Below are positions 62,979-64,000 of a stretch of 64,000 nucleotides of DNA, one piece after another (positions within the stretch are counted from its first letter, which is position 1; each line of letters opens with the position of its first letter). Source of the stretch: Streptosporangiaceae bacterium (GTDB lineage Bacteria > Actinomycetota > Actinomycetes > Streptosporangiales > Streptosporangiaceae); the NCBI GenBank assembly GCA_025934375.1, contig JAICYD010000005.1, positions 61,058 to 125,057 on the forward strand, read 5' to 3'. The translations under genes were made by a program, and so were the position numbers. The notes below the pieces were generated by a model, which was given only the letters and a program-made list of their open reading frames with translations, was not told where the DNA came from and did no database searches.

Positions 62979-64000
62979 GTGGCTTCCGGACGTCAGCGCT
63001 ACTCGATCATCAGCGACGGGCTGCCTACCCAGCTGCCGGACATAGACCCGGACGAGACGCGGGAGTGGATCGACTCCTTCGACTCCGTCACCCGCGAGCG
63101 CGGCCGCGGCCGCGCGCGCTACCTCATGCTGCGCCTGCTCGAGCGGGCGCGCGAACAACAGGTCGGCGTGCCCGGCCTGCGCTCCACCGACTACATCAAC
63201 AGCATCCCGCCGGAGCGGGAGCCCTGGTTCCCCGGCGATGAGTACGTCGAGCGGCGCATCCGCGCCTACATCCGGTGGAACGCCGCGATCATGGTGTCGC
63301 GGGCCAACCGGCCCGGCGGCGCCGGGGTCGGCGGCCACATCGCGACCTACGCCTCCGCCGCGTCGCTGTATGAGGTGGGGTTCAACCACTTCTTCCGCGG
63401 CAAGGAGCACGGCGAGTCCGGTGACCAGGTGTTCTTCCAGGGGCACGCCGCGCCGGGCATCTACGCGCGGGCCTTCCTGGAGGGGCGGCTCAGCCAGTCG
63501 CAGCTCGACGGGTTCCGCCAGGAGCTGTCCCACCGCGGCGGCGGGCTGCCGTCCTACCCGCACCCGAGGCTGATGCCGGACTTCTGGGAGTTCCCGACGG
63601 TATCGATGGGCCTGGGCGCGATTGACTCGATCTACCAGGCGCGGTTCAACCGCTACCTGCTGGCCCGCGAGCTGCACGACACCTCCCGCTCGCATGTGTG
63701 GGCGTTCCTCGGCGACGGCGAGATGGACGAGCCGGAGGCGCTGGGCGCGATCGGCCTGGCCGCCCGCGAGGAGCTGGACAACCTCACCTTCGTCATCAAC
63801 TGCAACCTGCAGCGGCTCGACGGCCCGGTGCGCGGGAACGGCAAGATCATCCAAGAGCTGGAGTCGTGCTTCCGCGGCGCCGGGTGGGAAGTGATTAAGG
63901 TCATCTGGGGCCGCGACTGGGACCCGCTGCTGGCCCAGGACACCGACGGCGTGCTGGTCAACAAGATGAACACCACCCCGGACGGCCAGTTCCAGACCTA
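62979..64000 (+). CDS. aceE: pyruvate dehydrogenase E1 component, homodimeric type (partial)
   Basis: The first 340 codons of an AceE-type E1, which decarboxylates pyruvate with TPP and passes acetyl groups to E2; the gene runs off the right edge. Landmarks are [94 protein letters not shown] and the TPP motif [20 protein letters not shown] with [20 protein letters not shown] 62979 gives MASGRQRYS, the usual start; ATG 62964 in frame is less likely. The DUF3052 gene is divergent upstream. Confidence 0.93.
   Translation, partial: MASGRQRYSIISDGLPTQLPDIDPDETREWIDSFDSVTRERGRGRARYLMLRLLERAREQQVGVPGLRSTDYINSIPPEREPWFPGDEYVERRIRAYIRWNAAIMVSRANRPGGAGVGGHIATYASAASLYEVGFNHFFRGKEHGESGDQVFFQGHAAPGIYARAFLEGRLSQSQLDGFRQELSHRGGGLPSYPHPRLMPDFWEFPTVSMGLGAIDSIYQARFNRYLLARELHDTSRSHVWAFLGDGEMDEPEALGAIGLAAREELDNLTFVINCNLQRLDGPVRGNGKIIQELESCFRGAGWEVIKVIWGRDWDPLLAQDTDGVLVNKMNTTPDGQFQT

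Overview
The window reads as a high-GC actinomycete chromosome. Codons strongly prefer G or C in third position, GTG starts are common, and the gene families are typical of actinobacteria: WhiB, ANTAR, DUF3040, DUF3052 beside aceE, a SigB/F-type sigma factor, and a Streptomyces-like gas vesicle cluster. The genus cannot be fixed from sequence alone; a Streptosporangiales- or Streptomyces-like soil actinomycete is the best guess. No rRNA, tRNA, CRISPR array, transposase or phage module was seen.

Layout. 1-4.05 kb: gas vesicle operon gvpA-F-G-O-J-L-S-K, preceded by the end of an unknown low-complexity protein. 4.15-5.3 kb: two overlapping genes sharing one uncharacterised domain. 5.5-17.3 kb: mixed single genes (membrane protein, exonuclease III, esterase, Ser/Thr kinase, topoisomerase IB, hemerythrin, sugar-type dehydrogenase, methyltransferase, CYTH-CHAD protein, VOC protein, FMN alpha-hydroxy-acid oxidase). 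17.3-21.6 kb: a compact seven-gene Mrp-type antiporter operon on the minus strand. 21.6-25.3 kb: CtaG fused in frame to DUF2267, a frameshifted SDR, and small envelope proteins. 25.4-26.4 kb: an RsbW-like kinase and an RsbV-like STAS protein. 26.5-37.3 kb: glycosyltransferase, TPP enzyme, G1-type peptidase, SDR, GH15 and a 984-aa FAD/Fe-S oxidase. 37.4-53.7 kb: a stress-signalling block with three PP2C/SpoIIE phosphatases, a soluble hybrid histidine kinase, WhiB, catalase, hemerythrin, formaldehyde dehydrogenase, a SigB-like sigma factor and a GAF-ANTAR protein. 53.7-57.9 kb: a DUF3040 protein and a three-subunit molybdenum aldehyde/xanthine dehydrogenase. 58-62.6 kb: MFS sugar porter, STAS, ANTAR, GlsB/YeaQ, zinc-ribbon, peroxiredoxin and DUF3052 genes. 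From 62.98 kb: the start of pyruvate dehydrogenase E1 (aceE).

How it fits together. The strongest pattern is a general-stress programme. A SigB-family sigma factor lies among partner-switching regulators, and a bipartite promoter of the form GNNT (often exactly GTTT), 14-15 bases, GGGTA recurs upstream of stress-type genes across the window: katE, hemerythrin, fdhA, an MFS porter, a 52-aa hydrophobic protein, the rsbW-like gene, the gene after the gas vesicle operon, and probably others. A near-match sits in front of the sigma gene itself, which suggests autoregulation. I infer that one stress sigmulon links much of this region.

Local oddities include a 17-bp triplication across a stop/start junction, a duplicated 32-bp palindrome-bearing sequence inside the [2Fe-2S] subunit gene, a pentapeptide-repeat tail, a YihY remnant, the SDR frameshift, and a small promoter-bearing gene lying antisense to the tail of an ANTAR gene.
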